DNA of 64,000 bases from Pseudoglutamicibacter cumminsii (lineage in GTDB: Bacteria > Actinomycetota > Actinomycetes > Actinomycetales > Micrococcaceae), in NCBI RefSeq assembly GCF_003143995.1, contig NZ_QFWG01000008.1, positions 1-64,000 on the forward strand. Reading direction: 5' to 3'. The notes beneath the pieces were generated by a model that saw only the letters and a program-made list of their open reading frames with translations, was not told where the DNA came from and made no database searches. Within the stretch, counting starts at the first letter, position 1. Each line of letters opens with the position of its first letter. The position numbers and the translations under genes were made by a program. Positions 28,385-36,960 of this stretch are shown piece by piece.

Positions 28385-28632
28385 TAGGGCTCTCCCTCAC
28401 GGTCACGGCACCCTGGCAGTCAGGGCTCACCAACAGCTTGAATACGCACGCGAAGAAGCGCTCGCAGAGCGATGTCGGTGCACCTACCAGGTTCTTTCTT
28501 GTGGAATTGAATACAGAATAGCACCGTCAGACGCCACCAAGAAAGAGCTAAAGACATAAAAGGGGGACAAAGCGTTCAGATGACACATTGAGGCATCCCC
28601 GACTGAACATTACGACCCACCTTAAGGCATGA

Positions 28633-28648
28633 TGTGTGGTAGATCACA
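28633..28648 (+). promoter_or_regulatory. CRP/GlxR-type site upstream of ald
   Basis: TGTGTGGTAGATCACA against the GlxR/CRP consensus TGTGANNTANNTCACA: one mismatch. It lies 43 bp before the ald start. The rest of the 306-bp gap (28385-28690) holds no gene that I can support. Confidence 0.65.
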
Positions 28649-28690
28649 GCTCGTTTTGGAGTTAACACCCGCCATCATCCTGGAGTCCAC

Positions 28691-29803
28691 ATGCGCATCG
28701 GCATCCCCACCGAAGTCCTCAACAACGAATCCCGTGTAGCAGTCACCCCTGCAGGCGTATCCGAGCTGACAGCCGCAGGCCACGAGGTTCTAGTCCAGTC
28801 AGGCGCAGGCATCCATGCAGGCCACGCAGACGAAAACTACACCGATGTGGGCGCCACAATCGTTGACGGCGCCGCCCCAGCGTGGGACGCCGAACTCATC
28901 CTCAAGGTCAAAGAGCCACAAGCGAGCGAATACGACCTGCTGCGCAAAGACCAGATCCTCTTCACATATCTGCACCTTGCCGCATCGCGCGCCTGCACCG
29001 AAGCCCTACTCGAAGCCGGAACCACCGCGATCGCATACGAAACCGTGACCCAAGGCCGCACGTTGCCGTTGCTGTCGCCGATGTCGGAAGTGGCGGGACG
29101 CCTCTCCGCACAGATCGGCGCGACGCTGCTGCAGCAGCCAGCCGGCGGCTCCGGAATCCTGATGGGCGGCGTGCCCGGAACCCGGCCCGCGAAGGTCGTG
29201 GTGATCGGCGCCGGCAACGCGGGCGAACAAGCAGCGCGCACCGCACAAGGCATGGGTGCCGAGGTCACGATCGTGGACATTTCAGCCTCAAGGCTGCACG
29301 ACATCGACAACCTCGCGCGCGGCCACATCAAGACGATGGCCTCAACCAAGCTCGCGATCGCTGAGCTCGTGACGGACGCCGACCTCGTGATCGGTTCCGT
29401 TCTCATCCCAGGGGCGGCGGCCCCGAAGCTCGTGACGCTCGACATGGTCGCGACGATGCGGCCAGGCTCGGTGCTCGTGGACATCGCGATCGACCAAGGC
29501 GGCTGCTTCGAAGGTTCCAAGCCAACCACCCACGACAACCCGACCTACCGCGTCCACGACACCCTCTACTACTGCGTGACCAACATGCCGGGCGCCGTCC
29601 CGCAAACCTCAACCGCCGCGCTGACCAACGCGACGTTGCCGTACGTCATGAAGCTCGCGAACAACGGATGGCGCGAAGCGCTGGCAGCTGATGAAGGCTT
29701 CGCATCCGGCCTCAACACGCACGACGGGAAGGTCACCAACCGCGGTGTCGCTGAGGCACACGGAATGGACTTTGTTGCACCCGCCGACGTGCTTGCCGGC
29801 TAA
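28691..29803 (+). CDS. ald: Alanine dehydrogenase
   Basis: 370 residues, full length. Catalytic Lys74 (LKVKEP) and His95 (TYLHLAA); NAD site VVVIGAGNAGEQAA at about 170; Asp in DIAIDQGG near 270. Converts L-alanine to pyruvate and ammonia, reversibly, in the cytosol. GGAG precedes the ATG. The GlxR-like site suggests carbon control; AldR-type Lrp control is known in mycobacteria but no aldR is adjacent. The stop region GGCTAAAGCT is duplicated 19 bp downstream. Confidence 0.96.
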   Translation: MRIGIPTEVLNNESRVAVTPAGVSELTAAGHEVLVQSGAGIHAGHADENYTDVGATIVDGAAPAWDAELILKVKEPQASEYDLLRKDQILFTYLHLAASRACTEALLEAGTTAIAYETVTQGRTLPLLSPMSEVAGRLSAQIGATLLQQPAGGSGILMGGVPGTRPAKVVVIGAGNAGEQAARTAQGMGAEVTIVDISASRLHDIDNLARGHIKTMASTKLAIAELVTDADLVIGSVLIPGAAAPKLVTLDMVATMRPGSVLVDIAIDQGGCFEGSKPTTHDNPTYRVHDTLYYCVTNMPGAVPQTSTAALTNATLPYVMKLANNGWREALAADEGFASGLNTHDGKVTNRGVAEAHGMDFVAPADVLAG

Positions 29804-29869
29804 AGCTCGGCTGGCTGGCTAAAGCTGGGGTGCCGCGCCGAGTTACTTGAGCGCCGGTGCCGCGCCGAG
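29798..29869. repeat. Two stop-spanning direct repeats between convergent ald and YeiH-like gene
   Basis: GGCTAAAGCT at 29798-29807 (contains the ald stop) and 29817-29826, period 19. GGTGCCGCGCCGAG at 29829-29842 and 29856-29869, period 27; the right copy is coding (LGAAP on the minus strand) and the stop of the leftward gene (29843-29845) lies between the copies, in frame. Confidence 0.9.
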
Positions 29870-30895
29870 CGCGATGCACACGATCACCACGAGGACGATC
29901 ACAACGGTCGAAGCCGCACCGAGCACGAGCGGGCGGCCACCGAGCTTGATGAGCGACTTCACGTGAACACCAAGGCCGAGTGCGAACATCGCTGACGCCA
30001 GCAGGAACGTTTGCGCGATCTTTGCTACATCCAGCACCGGTTGCGGAACGATATGCAGCGAAGCGATCACGACCATCACGATGAAGCCGAGCACAAACAG
30101 CGGCATGATCGGAGGGAGCTTCGTGTCCGCGCCCGCGCCACCGTCTGAGCCGTTCCCTGCGGCACGGCGAGCGCCAAGCGACACAGCTGCGATCATCGGC
30201 GCCAGCATCAGGACCCTCGCCAGCTTGACCGTCACGGCCGTCGACAAGATGACCCCGCCTCCCGCGATACCGCCGGCCGCGACCACCTGAGCGACCTCGT
30301 GAACCGTACCGCCGATGAACATGCCGGCCGCACCATCGTCATAACCGAGCAACCGAACCAACAGCGGAGCAAGCGGAATCATGAGCGTTCCGCACACCAC
30401 CACCATCGCGACCGCAGCCGCAACCAGCTCCTGTTTAGCGCGAGTTACACCCTGCATCCCGGCGACCGCCGCGGCACCACAAATCGAGAAACCAGCGGCC
30501 ATCAGCATCCGCAGATCCTTCTCGATACCAAGCGCTTTGCCAAACCACAGCGTCGCAACAAAGGTAATGGCCACCGCCGCGACAGCGACCACAACCACGC
30601 CCCAGCCCAAGCCGATGACCTGCGTGACGGACAGCTGCAGGCCGAGAAGCACAACACCAAGCCGCAAGATCCGCTTGGCGGCAACTGCGATACCGGGGTC
30701 AAAGATCGCGGGAACCGGCGCAACATTACGCCACACCGCACCCAGTAGAATCGCGATGAGCATGACCGGGATCGAAGCGTTCAACGCGCCCAATCCGATA
30801 CACACAGTCCCCACCGCGAACGCGAGCCCAAGCCCCCACCACACCGATGGTTTCGCGGCTGCATTGCCGCTTTGTTGGGCTTGGATCTGGGCCAC
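29843..30895 (-). CDS. YeiH/UPF0324 family putative sulfate exporter
   Basis: 350 residues, about ten TM helices. Family signatures: GFSICGAAAVAGMQ and GGTVHEVAQVVAAG. Start is GTG 30895 with AAGGAG seven bases upstream. Known only as a conserved inner-membrane family, annotated as sulfate or sulfite exporter on limited evidence. It ends convergently with ald. Its last codons (LGAAP...) are repeated in frame after the stop. Confidence 0.88.
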   Translation of the reverse strand: MAQIQAQQSGNAAAKPSVWWGLGLAFAVGTVCIGLGALNASIPVMLIAILLGAVWRNVAPVPAIFDPGIAVAAKRILRLGVVLLGLQLSVTQVIGLGWGVVVVAVAAVAITFVATLWFGKALGIEKDLRMLMAAGFSICGAAAVAGMQGVTRAKQELVAAAVAMVVVCGTLMIPLAPLLVRLLGYDDGAAGMFIGGTVHEVAQVVAAGGIAGGGVILSTAVTVKLARVLMLAPMIAAVSLGARRAAGNGSDGGAGADTKLPPIMPLFVLGFIVMVVIASLHIVPQPVLDVAKIAQTFLLASAMFALGLGVHVKSLIKLGGRPLVLGAASTVVIVLVVIVCIALGAAPALK

Positions 30896-31052
30896 GTGGC
30901 GCTCCTTCGAAGGTGGCGGGCTGGAAGTGTCGCGATCTTCAGGTTAGACCTTGCCTTGTTCTTTCTCCACAGGCATGGTTCATGATTCTGCAAAAGAACT
31001 AGACTCAAGCCCATACCCGGCCGAACGGCGGCGACAAGAGAAAGGTTCCGGT

Positions 31053-31913
31053 GTGACAGGTTCGACTTCCGTGCGAGCTAAGAACTCGGCTTCTGTATTG
31101 CTGGTCCGCCCGGCCGCTAAATCTAATAGCGGCGTTGGGGCCGGTAGCGGCGTTGAGGTTTTCGTTCACGTCCGCGCGAACAGCATGGAGTTCGCGCCGG
31201 GCGCGGTGGTGTTCCCCGGCGGAGGCGTTGATCCGAGCGATGCGGAAGGAACCGCCTCGTGGAGCTTGCCTGATGCCCTTGCTGCCTCACTGACCGACGA
31301 CGCCGCGGAAGCTTCCGGTGTCACCGCGGCTGATCGTGGTGAACCGGTCACGCCGCAAACCCTCGTGGCTGCCGCAGTACGGGAAACCTTCGAAGAATGC
31401 GGCGTTTTGCTCGCCGAGCCAGCTAACCCGGCCACCGGCACTGAGCTGCATCCCGACAGGGAAGCCCGGCGTCGCGCGCTAGAGGAACACCGCATCGGAA
31501 TCAACCAGGCCATGACCGCGCTCGATGCCGTCCCCTACCTTGAGAACATCGTGTGCGTTGACCGCTGGATTACCCCGGCGGGGCTACCTAAACGCTATGA
31601 CACCCGGTTTTTCGCGGCAGTTCTGCCGGAAGGGCAGATCGCAGACGGCCACACGAGCGAATCGGTCGATAGTTTCTGGATCCGCCCCGAAGAAGCGTTG
31701 CGCCGCTATAAGGAAGGCACGCTGATGGTCATGGCACCCACATGGGCACAGTTAGAGCGGCTAGCGCGAGCAGAAACCGTTGAGGACGCCCTCAAACCCG
31801 CGACCACCGGCGTGACGATGCCAAGCATCACGCGCCAACCCGGCGCTAAACCCCGCATCGAATTCTGGGGCGAAGACGCCTACCGGGAAGCCGGAAAACC
31901 GATCTACAGCTAA
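31053..31913 (+). CDS. NUDIX hydrolase, NUDT19-like with split Nudix box
   Basis: 286 residues from GTG 31053 (AAAGG seven bases upstream); the frame is open further up but without a ribosome site. The Nudix box is interrupted: FPGGGVDPSD, then about 45 residues of insertion, then VRETFEECGVLLAE. This split box is known from the NUDT19/RP2 group, which hydrolyses CoA and acyl-CoA. The middle WITPxGLPKRYDTRFF block also fits. The closest biochemical guess is coenzyme A diphosphatase. Confidence 0.85.
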   Translation: MTGSTSVRAKNSASVLLVRPAAKSNSGVGAGSGVEVFVHVRANSMEFAPGAVVFPGGGVDPSDAEGTASWSLPDALAASLTDDAAEASGVTAADRGEPVTPQTLVAAAVRETFEECGVLLAEPANPATGTELHPDREARRRALEEHRIGINQAMTALDAVPYLENIVCVDRWITPAGLPKRYDTRFFAAVLPEGQIADGHTSESVDSFWIRPEEALRRYKEGTLMVMAPTWAQLERLARAETVEDALKPATTGVTMPSITRQPGAKPRIEFWGEDAYREAGKPIYS

Positions 31914-31980
31914 CCTGCCCTGCATCTATCCCAACCAATCCGACCTCCACCCGAACGAACAGCGCAAAGCGAGCGAAACC

Positions 31981-32436
31981 TTGAGCACCGAAGCACCACG
32001 TACCGTCTACGTTTTCAACGGCCCCAACCTCAACCTCCTAGGTACCCGCGACCCGGAAACATACGGGACCACGACACTCAGCGACGTCAAGGACCTGTGC
32101 GAGGCCGCTGCCACCGAGCACGGGCTGACTCTGGATTTCCGGCAAAGCAACCACGAGGGCGAGCTCATCGACTGGATCCACGAAGCCGGGACCGCCGTCA
32201 AGGACGGAAACGCGGTGGGCGTTGTGCTCAACGCCGGGGCATACACGCACACGTCACTTGCGCTCGCGGACGCGATCTCGGGCTCCTTCTGCCCCACGAT
32301 CGAGGTTCACATCTCCAACGTTCACGCGCGTGAAGAGTTCCGCCACCACTCCTACCTTTCTCCTGTAGCAAAGGGGATCATCGTGGGACTCGGGGTTGCT
32401 GGCTTCGAGTTGGGGATCCGCGCGCTCGCAAAGTAA
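31981..32436 (+). CDS. aroQ: 3-dehydroquinate dehydratase, type II
   Basis: 151 residues. Catalytic Tyr region NGPNLNLLGTRDPETYG, then SNHEGELIDWIHEA, NAGAYTHTS and EVHISNVHAREEFRHHS with the catalytic His. Dehydrates 3-dehydroquinate in the shikimate pathway. TTG start; no better start and only a weak ribosome site. 67 bp after the NUDIX gene, possibly one transcript. No other aro genes nearby. Confidence 0.96.
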   Translation: MSTEAPRTVYVFNGPNLNLLGTRDPETYGTTTLSDVKDLCEAAATEHGLTLDFRQSNHEGELIDWIHEAGTAVKDGNAVGVVLNAGAYTHTSLALADAISGSFCPTIEVHISNVHAREEFRHHSYLSPVAKGIIVGLGVAGFELGIRALAK

Positions 32437-32507
32437 GGGCCGGCTCACACAGTAGAACCCGGCCGGCGGGCGCAGTAAGGCCTCAGAAAACCTCCCCCTC
32501 CTAGAGA

Positions 32508-32557
32508 TAGTTGACAATATGCAACTACCTTGGGTTATTGTTGACTTTCGTCAACAA
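32508..32557 (+). promoter_or_regulatory. Twin MarR-type operators over the promoter of the MFS-marR operon
   Basis: Site 1 TAGTTGACAATATGCAACTA (32508-32527) and site 2 TTGTTGACTTTCGTCAACAA (32538-32557), both TxGTTGAC-N4-xxCAACxA, centres 30 bp apart on the same helix face. Site 1 contains the -35 TTGACA (32511-32516); a -10-like TATTGT (32536-32541) meets site 2. Confidence 0.8.
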
Positions 32558-32595
32558 CATACGTCATGGGCTCCGTGACCCTTCCAGGAGGTTGA

Positions 32596-34320
32596 GTGGC
32601 CAAAAACCCAGCGCCGGAATCAAAATCTGCATCTACCGATAGTTCCGCGCCTGCAACTGAGACAACGCCGATGTCTCACCGCGCCAAGATCCAGTCGCTG
32701 ACAGCGCTGATCATCGCGATGTTCGTGGGCATGATCGCCAACACGGTCGTCTCAACCTCGATGCCGCGCATCGTTCACGACCTCGGCGGTACACAGGCAC
32801 AGTATTCGTGGGTCATCGCCGCTTCAATGCTCGCGATGACGGTCACCGTCCCCATCTGGGGCAAGCTATCTGACCTGCTGGACCGCAAAATGTTGATGCA
32901 GGTTTCGCTCGCGATCTTCGTCTCAGCAACAGCGTTCGCCGGCTTTTCACAATCCATCGACATGCTCATCGGTGCCCGCGTATTCCAGGGCATCGGCATC
33001 GGCGGAACCATGACGTTGTCCCAGATCGTGATGGCGGACGTCATCTCGCCTCGCGAACGCGGCAAGTACATGGGTGTTTTCGGCGCCGTAATGGCGTTCG
33101 CTACCGTTGGCGGTCCGCTACTGGGCGGCTGGATCACCGACACGTTCACGTGGCGTTACAACTTCTACATCGCGCTCCCGGTTGCGATCGTCGCGTTCGT
33201 CATGCTCCAAACACGCCTGCACCTTCCGGAGCAAGAACGTCGTCGTTTCCGCCTCGATGTGTGGGGCCTGGTTCTGCTCTCTGGCGGCATCTCCTTGTTC
33301 CTCATCTGGGTCACGATGGGCGGCAGCGGCCCCAGCGCGATGTTCCCTTGGAAGTCCGTTGAGACGCTGTGGATGACCAGCGCATCGGCTATCTTGCTGA
33401 TCGCATTCGTGTTCGTTGAGCTACGCACCGATGAGCCGCTTTTGGACCTGCGACTGTTCAAGAACCGTACGTTCACTCTTTCGGTCATCGGTTCGATTGC
33501 GGTGGGGCTCGCGATGTTCGGCGCGACCGTGTACTTGTCTCAGTTCATGATCATGGCCCGCGGCGCAAGCCCAACCATGGCGGGTGTCATGACCATCCCG
33601 ATCATGGCGGGAAGCATGATCTCCGGCAACGTCGTCGGCTTGATCATCACCCGCACGGGCGTGTGGAAACCGTATGTGATCGCGTGCTCGGTCGTGTTGG
33701 TGGCGGGCCTCGGATTGATGTCTGTGGTTCGCGCGGACACGAATTACTGGTTCATGGCGGCGCTCATGTTCCTCATGGGCGCGGGCATGGGCGGCACGAT
33801 GCAGAACTTTGTGCTCTTGACTCAGAACGCTGTGCATCCGCGGGTGATGGGGGTCGCGTCGTCTGCGGTGGCATTCTTCCGTTCGATGGGCGGAACCGTT
33901 GGTATCGCGTGGCTCGGCGGTGTGCTCGCTAACCTTGCGCCGTCTTTGATCGCTGATCGTCAGCAGGATCTGATGGGCGCTATCGCTAAGCTTCCTGCCG
34001 GTGAGCGGGCCTCGATTATGGAGATGCAGAGTTCTGGCGAGCTTCCGGCGCCAAGCATGTTGCCGGATTCGGTTGCGACCATCATCGAGCACGCCTACGG
34101 CGAAGCGATTGCGCATCTGTTCCTGTATGCGGCCCCGATTGCCGCACTTGGCTTGCTGGCGGCGATCTTTATTCCGAACCTGAGCTTGTCGACGCACACC
34201 CGTCATGAAGAGCTAGCTCGCGCGGCTGGAGAGTCTGCCGATAAAGTTGCGGATCATAGCGGCAAAGCTGAAGAGCTTGACGGCCGAGTAGCACGGCAGG
34301 AGGTGCGCGGCGATGTCTGA
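32596..34320 (+). CDS. MFS multidrug exporter, DHA2 family
   Basis: 574 residues, 14 TM helices. Motif A GKLSDLLDRK, motif C GGPLLGGWITD, TM1 with ANTVVSTSMPRIV. Cytosolic polar tails at both ends. GTG start with AGGAGG five bases upstream. It overlaps the following marR by 8 nt, and both sit behind two MarR operators, so expression is expected when the MarR ligand, possibly a drug, is present. Confidence 0.9.
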   Translation: MAKNPAPESKSASTDSSAPATETTPMSHRAKIQSLTALIIAMFVGMIANTVVSTSMPRIVHDLGGTQAQYSWVIAASMLAMTVTVPIWGKLSDLLDRKMLMQVSLAIFVSATAFAGFSQSIDMLIGARVFQGIGIGGTMTLSQIVMADVISPRERGKYMGVFGAVMAFATVGGPLLGGWITDTFTWRYNFYIALPVAIVAFVMLQTRLHLPEQERRRFRLDVWGLVLLSGGISLFLIWVTMGGSGPSAMFPWKSVETLWMTSASAILLIAFVFVELRTDEPLLDLRLFKNRTFTLSVIGSIAVGLAMFGATVYLSQFMIMARGASPTMAGVMTIPIMAGSMISGNVVGLIITRTGVWKPYVIACSVVLVAGLGLMSVVRADTNYWFMAALMFLMGAGMGGTMQNFVLLTQNAVHPRVMGVASSAVAFFRSMGGTVGIAWLGGVLANLAPSLIADRQQDLMGAIAKLPAGERASIMEMQSSGELPAPSMLPDSVATIIEHAYGEAIAHLFLYAAPIAALGLLAAIFIPNLSLSTHTRHEELARAAGESADKVADHSGKAEELDGRVARQEVRGDV

Positions 34321-34819
34321 TGTGCATAGCGATGAGTTCGCAGAGCAGCTACGTTCACTGACCCGCGAGTATCGGATTTTGTTGGCTGCGGCGCGCCGGA
34401 GTTTCCGCGAGCAGGCGGCGGCTTTGGATGCGTCACTTCAACCGTTCGATGGGGCTGTTGCCTCGGCGCTGTACCGCCAGTGCATGGAGACCGATAGCGA
34501 GACCCCTGATGCCGGGATGACGGTCACTGAGATATCCGAGGTTGTTGACGCGGATAAGTCGATGGTTTCGCGTGCGATCAAGCGGCTGGAATCGGCGGAC
34601 CTGTTGGTTCGGACCACGGATCCGAAGGATGCCCGAAGCTTCCTGTTGTCCCTCAGCGATGTAGCCCGGGAGCGGTTCCAGGAATATGCTCTGAAGCGGC
34701 AAAAAGAGTCGGCAGCCATGTTTGAAGAGTGGACTCTTGAAGAAGTTTCGACGTTCGCAGCGCTCATGAAGAAACTCAACGACAGTCGTGTCCGCCCCTT
34801 GGGCAAAGAGCCTCAGTAA
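34313..34819 (+). CDS. MarR-family transcriptional repressor
   Basis: 168 residues. Winged HTH at about 65-125: MTVTEISEVVDADKSMVSRA, then LESADLLVRTTDPKDARSFLLSL, the usual DPxDxR wing. Helical dimerisation ends. Starts inside the exporter gene (8-nt overlap), after a GGAGG-like CAGGAGG. Likely represses its own operon through the two 20-bp sites at 32508-32557. Confidence 0.92.
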   Translation: MSDVHSDEFAEQLRSLTREYRILLAAARRSFREQAAALDASLQPFDGAVASALYRQCMETDSETPDAGMTVTEISEVVDADKSMVSRAIKRLESADLLVRTTDPKDARSFLLSLSDVARERFQEYALKRQKESAAMFEEWTLEEVSTFAALMKKLNDSRVRPLGKEPQ

Positions 34820-34950
34820 ACGGGCTTCGGTGTTCCACACTGGTCTTTCACGAGAGCTTTATCCACATTATGAGGCCAGCCTATTCCGGCCCCTCACCGT
34901 ACTGAGAAGCTGGAAGTCCAACGCATAACTCAGACCTCCAGGAGACCACT

Positions 34951-35604
34951 GTGGATCAGCCAGCAACCGGCAGCGAGAACCGCCCCCGCACAACATGGGC
35001 ATTACAAGACCCGCTTCTCACCGAGTACTACGACACCGAATGGGGCCGCCCCGTCACGAGCGAGCGTGGACTCTATGAGCGGATCGTGCTCGAATCTTTC
35101 CAGTCAGGGCTTTCGTGGCTCACGGTTTTGAAGAAGCGCGATGCCCTCCGCGAGGTCTTCGCAGGCTTCGATCCAGATGCTGTCGCCGAGTTCACGGAAG
35201 AGGACATCGACCGGTTGCTGGACGACGCTCGGATCATCCGCAACCGTGCCAAGATCGAGGCCGCGATCACCAACGCTCAAGCCACGGTTGCTCTGCGTGA
35301 TGCGGGAGGGTTGCCAGCGTTTGTGTGGCGGCACACCCCCGAACAGAGTTGCGTACCTACAACCGAAGATGAGATCCCGTCTCAGAGCGTGGAGTCACGC
35401 GAACTCGCGAAGGATCTTCGTAAGCACGGGTTCCGTTTCGTCGGGCCAGTCACCGCATTCGCGCTCATGTGTGCAGTCGGGATGGTCGACGCCCACGTCA
35501 CGTCGTCCCACCTACGTGGCGTGTGCGGTCTGCGCGACGCCGCCGGCCAGCTGACCGAAGATGGCAGGCGCTTTGTATACGACCTAACCGTTACTTCTCG
35601 CTGA
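34951..35604 (+). CDS. tag: DNA-3-methyladenine glycosylase I (Tag) without the usual zinc ligands
   Basis: 217 residues. Core motifs match Tag: EYYDTEWGRPV, ESFQSGLSWLTVLKKRDALR, ARIIRNRAKI, FRFVGP. Removes 3-methyladenine from alkylated DNA. The E. coli zinc snap needs Cys near WVxxDP and His in YHDNEW; here these read TTWALQDP and YYDTEW, and the C-terminal His/Cys pair is also not evident. So the fold is probably kept without zinc. GTG start with CAGGAG upstream. It overlaps the convergent remnant by 14 bp. Confidence 0.9.
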   Translation: MDQPATGSENRPRTTWALQDPLLTEYYDTEWGRPVTSERGLYERIVLESFQSGLSWLTVLKKRDALREVFAGFDPDAVAEFTEEDIDRLLDDARIIRNRAKIEAAITNAQATVALRDAGGLPAFVWRHTPEQSCVPTTEDEIPSQSVESRELAKDLRKHGFRFVGPVTAFALMCAVGMVDAHVTSSHLRGVCGLRDAAGQLTEDGRRFVYDLTVTSR

Positions 35605-35704
35605 TGTACCCCTCTTCGCCCATCCAGTCATAAGCCACATCCGCCGGGTCCTGGCCCTCAACGTCGACCTTGAGGTTCAACTCCTGGAAGGTCTCGTTGT
35701 TCAT
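35591..35704 (-). pseudogene. C-terminal remnant of a glycine-betaine-binding protein (OpuAC-like)
   Basis: 37 codons from ATG 35704, reading MNNETFQELNLKVDVEGQDP and ending AYDWMGEEGYISEK. This matches only the last ~35 residues of OpuAC/ProX-type substrate-binding proteins (MxELNxxVxVxGxDPADxAxxW). The rest of the gene is absent upstream. Probably a deletion scar; a standalone microprotein is less likely. Confidence 0.5.
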
Positions 35705-35774
35705 CTCACAAACCCTTCGGGCGGGCAACATGTTCAACCACACGGCCCGATGCGGCGCCCCCCTTAGAACGCAA

Positions 35775-35808
35775 ACGCCGGCTGCCACACAAAGGTGGCA
35801 ACCGGCGT
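35775..35808 (-). terminator. Hairpin terminator after the beta-propeller gene
   Basis: ACGCCGG-C-TGCCAC/GTGGCA-A-CCGGCGT, 13 pairs with one mismatch, 37 bp past the stop of the leftward gene at 35845; followed by TTTGCGTTCT on that strand. Confidence 0.75.
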
Positions 35809-35844
35809 GAAAACGGCTTGGATAACTCCGCCTAGGACACTCGA

Positions 35845-36960
35845 TTACTGACGATAGAACTCGAACGCAGACGGACCAGCACCCGTCGCGACGCGCTGCG
35901 TCGGATTCAAAACCCCATGCTCCGTAATCCGGTACACACTGATGTGCCCCGAAAGCTCGCCGCCCACCAAAACCAGCTCACGGCCCGGCGCAACAGCAGC
36001 CGCACGCGGACGCTCCTCCGTCCGCGTCCTAGCCCTACGGCGAGGCTGAGCCCCCGTATCAAACACAGTCAACGCGCTCGTCGTGCGCTCGGTAGCCAAA
36101 ATATAGCTCGCGTTACGCCCATGCATCAGCGCACCCGCCCACATAGGGCGCTCCGGAACCTCAACACCCTCTACCAAGCCAGCGTCGCCGCTACCGCGGG
36201 CGACACCCGGGGCAAGCTGATCCTCCGGCTCATCAATCCGGACCCGCGCGAACTCAGCCAACTCGCCCGTCTCGGCATCGCGATGGAACGTGGAAACCTC
36301 ACCGCTCATCTCCGTCAACAACGCAACATACGTGCCATCCGGATGAACCATCACATGCCGCGGACCAGAACCCTCAGCAACATTCACTGCACCCGCTCGC
36401 ACCAACGGCGGCTCACCAGAGGCGCCCCGGCGATACATCACCAAACGGTCATCGCCCAAACTCGCCGCATACACATGCTGGCCATCAGGCGACGGCACCA
36501 CGCAATTCATCGCACGGCCAGCCGCATCATCGATCCACGCCGGTTGCCCCTCCTGAGGCAAACCCTGGGAATCCAACATGACACGGAACACCGCATCCCC
36601 GAAATAGCTCGCCCCCAGCAAGCCATCCCGGCCCACCGAACCAGTGACCGCCGGATGCTCATCCCCCGACGTCGGATCAAACGCCAAATACGCAACCGAA
36701 CGCGGCAAATGCGCAGTCCCACGCAACGCCAAACGGCCGCCAGCCACCACAGTGAAAACCCACAACAGCGGGTTCTCATGCTCGGAGCCGCCCTGCGCCG
36801 CATACAAAATCCCGCGACGATGATCCATCGTCACAACAGCGACATCATCAAGGCCCTCGATGACCGCGAAACGGTTCAGTCGGCCCTCAGCCTCATCCAA
36901 AACATAGGCCTCGATGCTGCCCTCGTCACGGCACGCAACATACGTATACGTCGTCGACAT
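35845..36960 (-). CDS. Seven-bladed beta-propeller, lactonase family (6-phosphogluconolactonase-like)
   Basis: 371 residues. Repeated blade motifs (DGxxVYAASLGDDRLVMY; GSGPRHVMVHPDGTYVALLTE) typical of PF10282. GPRH and the final GxGPSAFEFYRQ fit. Assigned roles range from 6-phosphogluconolactonase to muconate cycloisomerase; the substrate is not assignable here. Its ATG overlaps the stop of the upstream CitE-like gene (TGATG), so the two are coupled. Confidence 0.82.
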   Translation of the reverse strand: MSTTYTYVACRDEGSIEAYVLDEAEGRLNRFAVIEGLDDVAVVTMDHRRGILYAAQGGSEHENPLLWVFTVVAGGRLALRGTAHLPRSVAYLAFDPTSGDEHPAVTGSVGRDGLLGASYFGDAVFRVMLDSQGLPQEGQPAWIDDAAGRAMNCVVPSPDGQHVYAASLGDDRLVMYRRGASGEPPLVRAGAVNVAEGSGPRHVMVHPDGTYVALLTEMSGEVSTFHRDAETGELAEFARVRIDEPEDQLAPGVARGSGDAGLVEGVEVPERPMWAGALMHGRNASYILATERTTSALTVFDTGAQPRRRARTRTEERPRAAAVAPGRELVLVGGELSGHISVYRITEHGVLNPTQRVATGAGPSAFEFYRQ

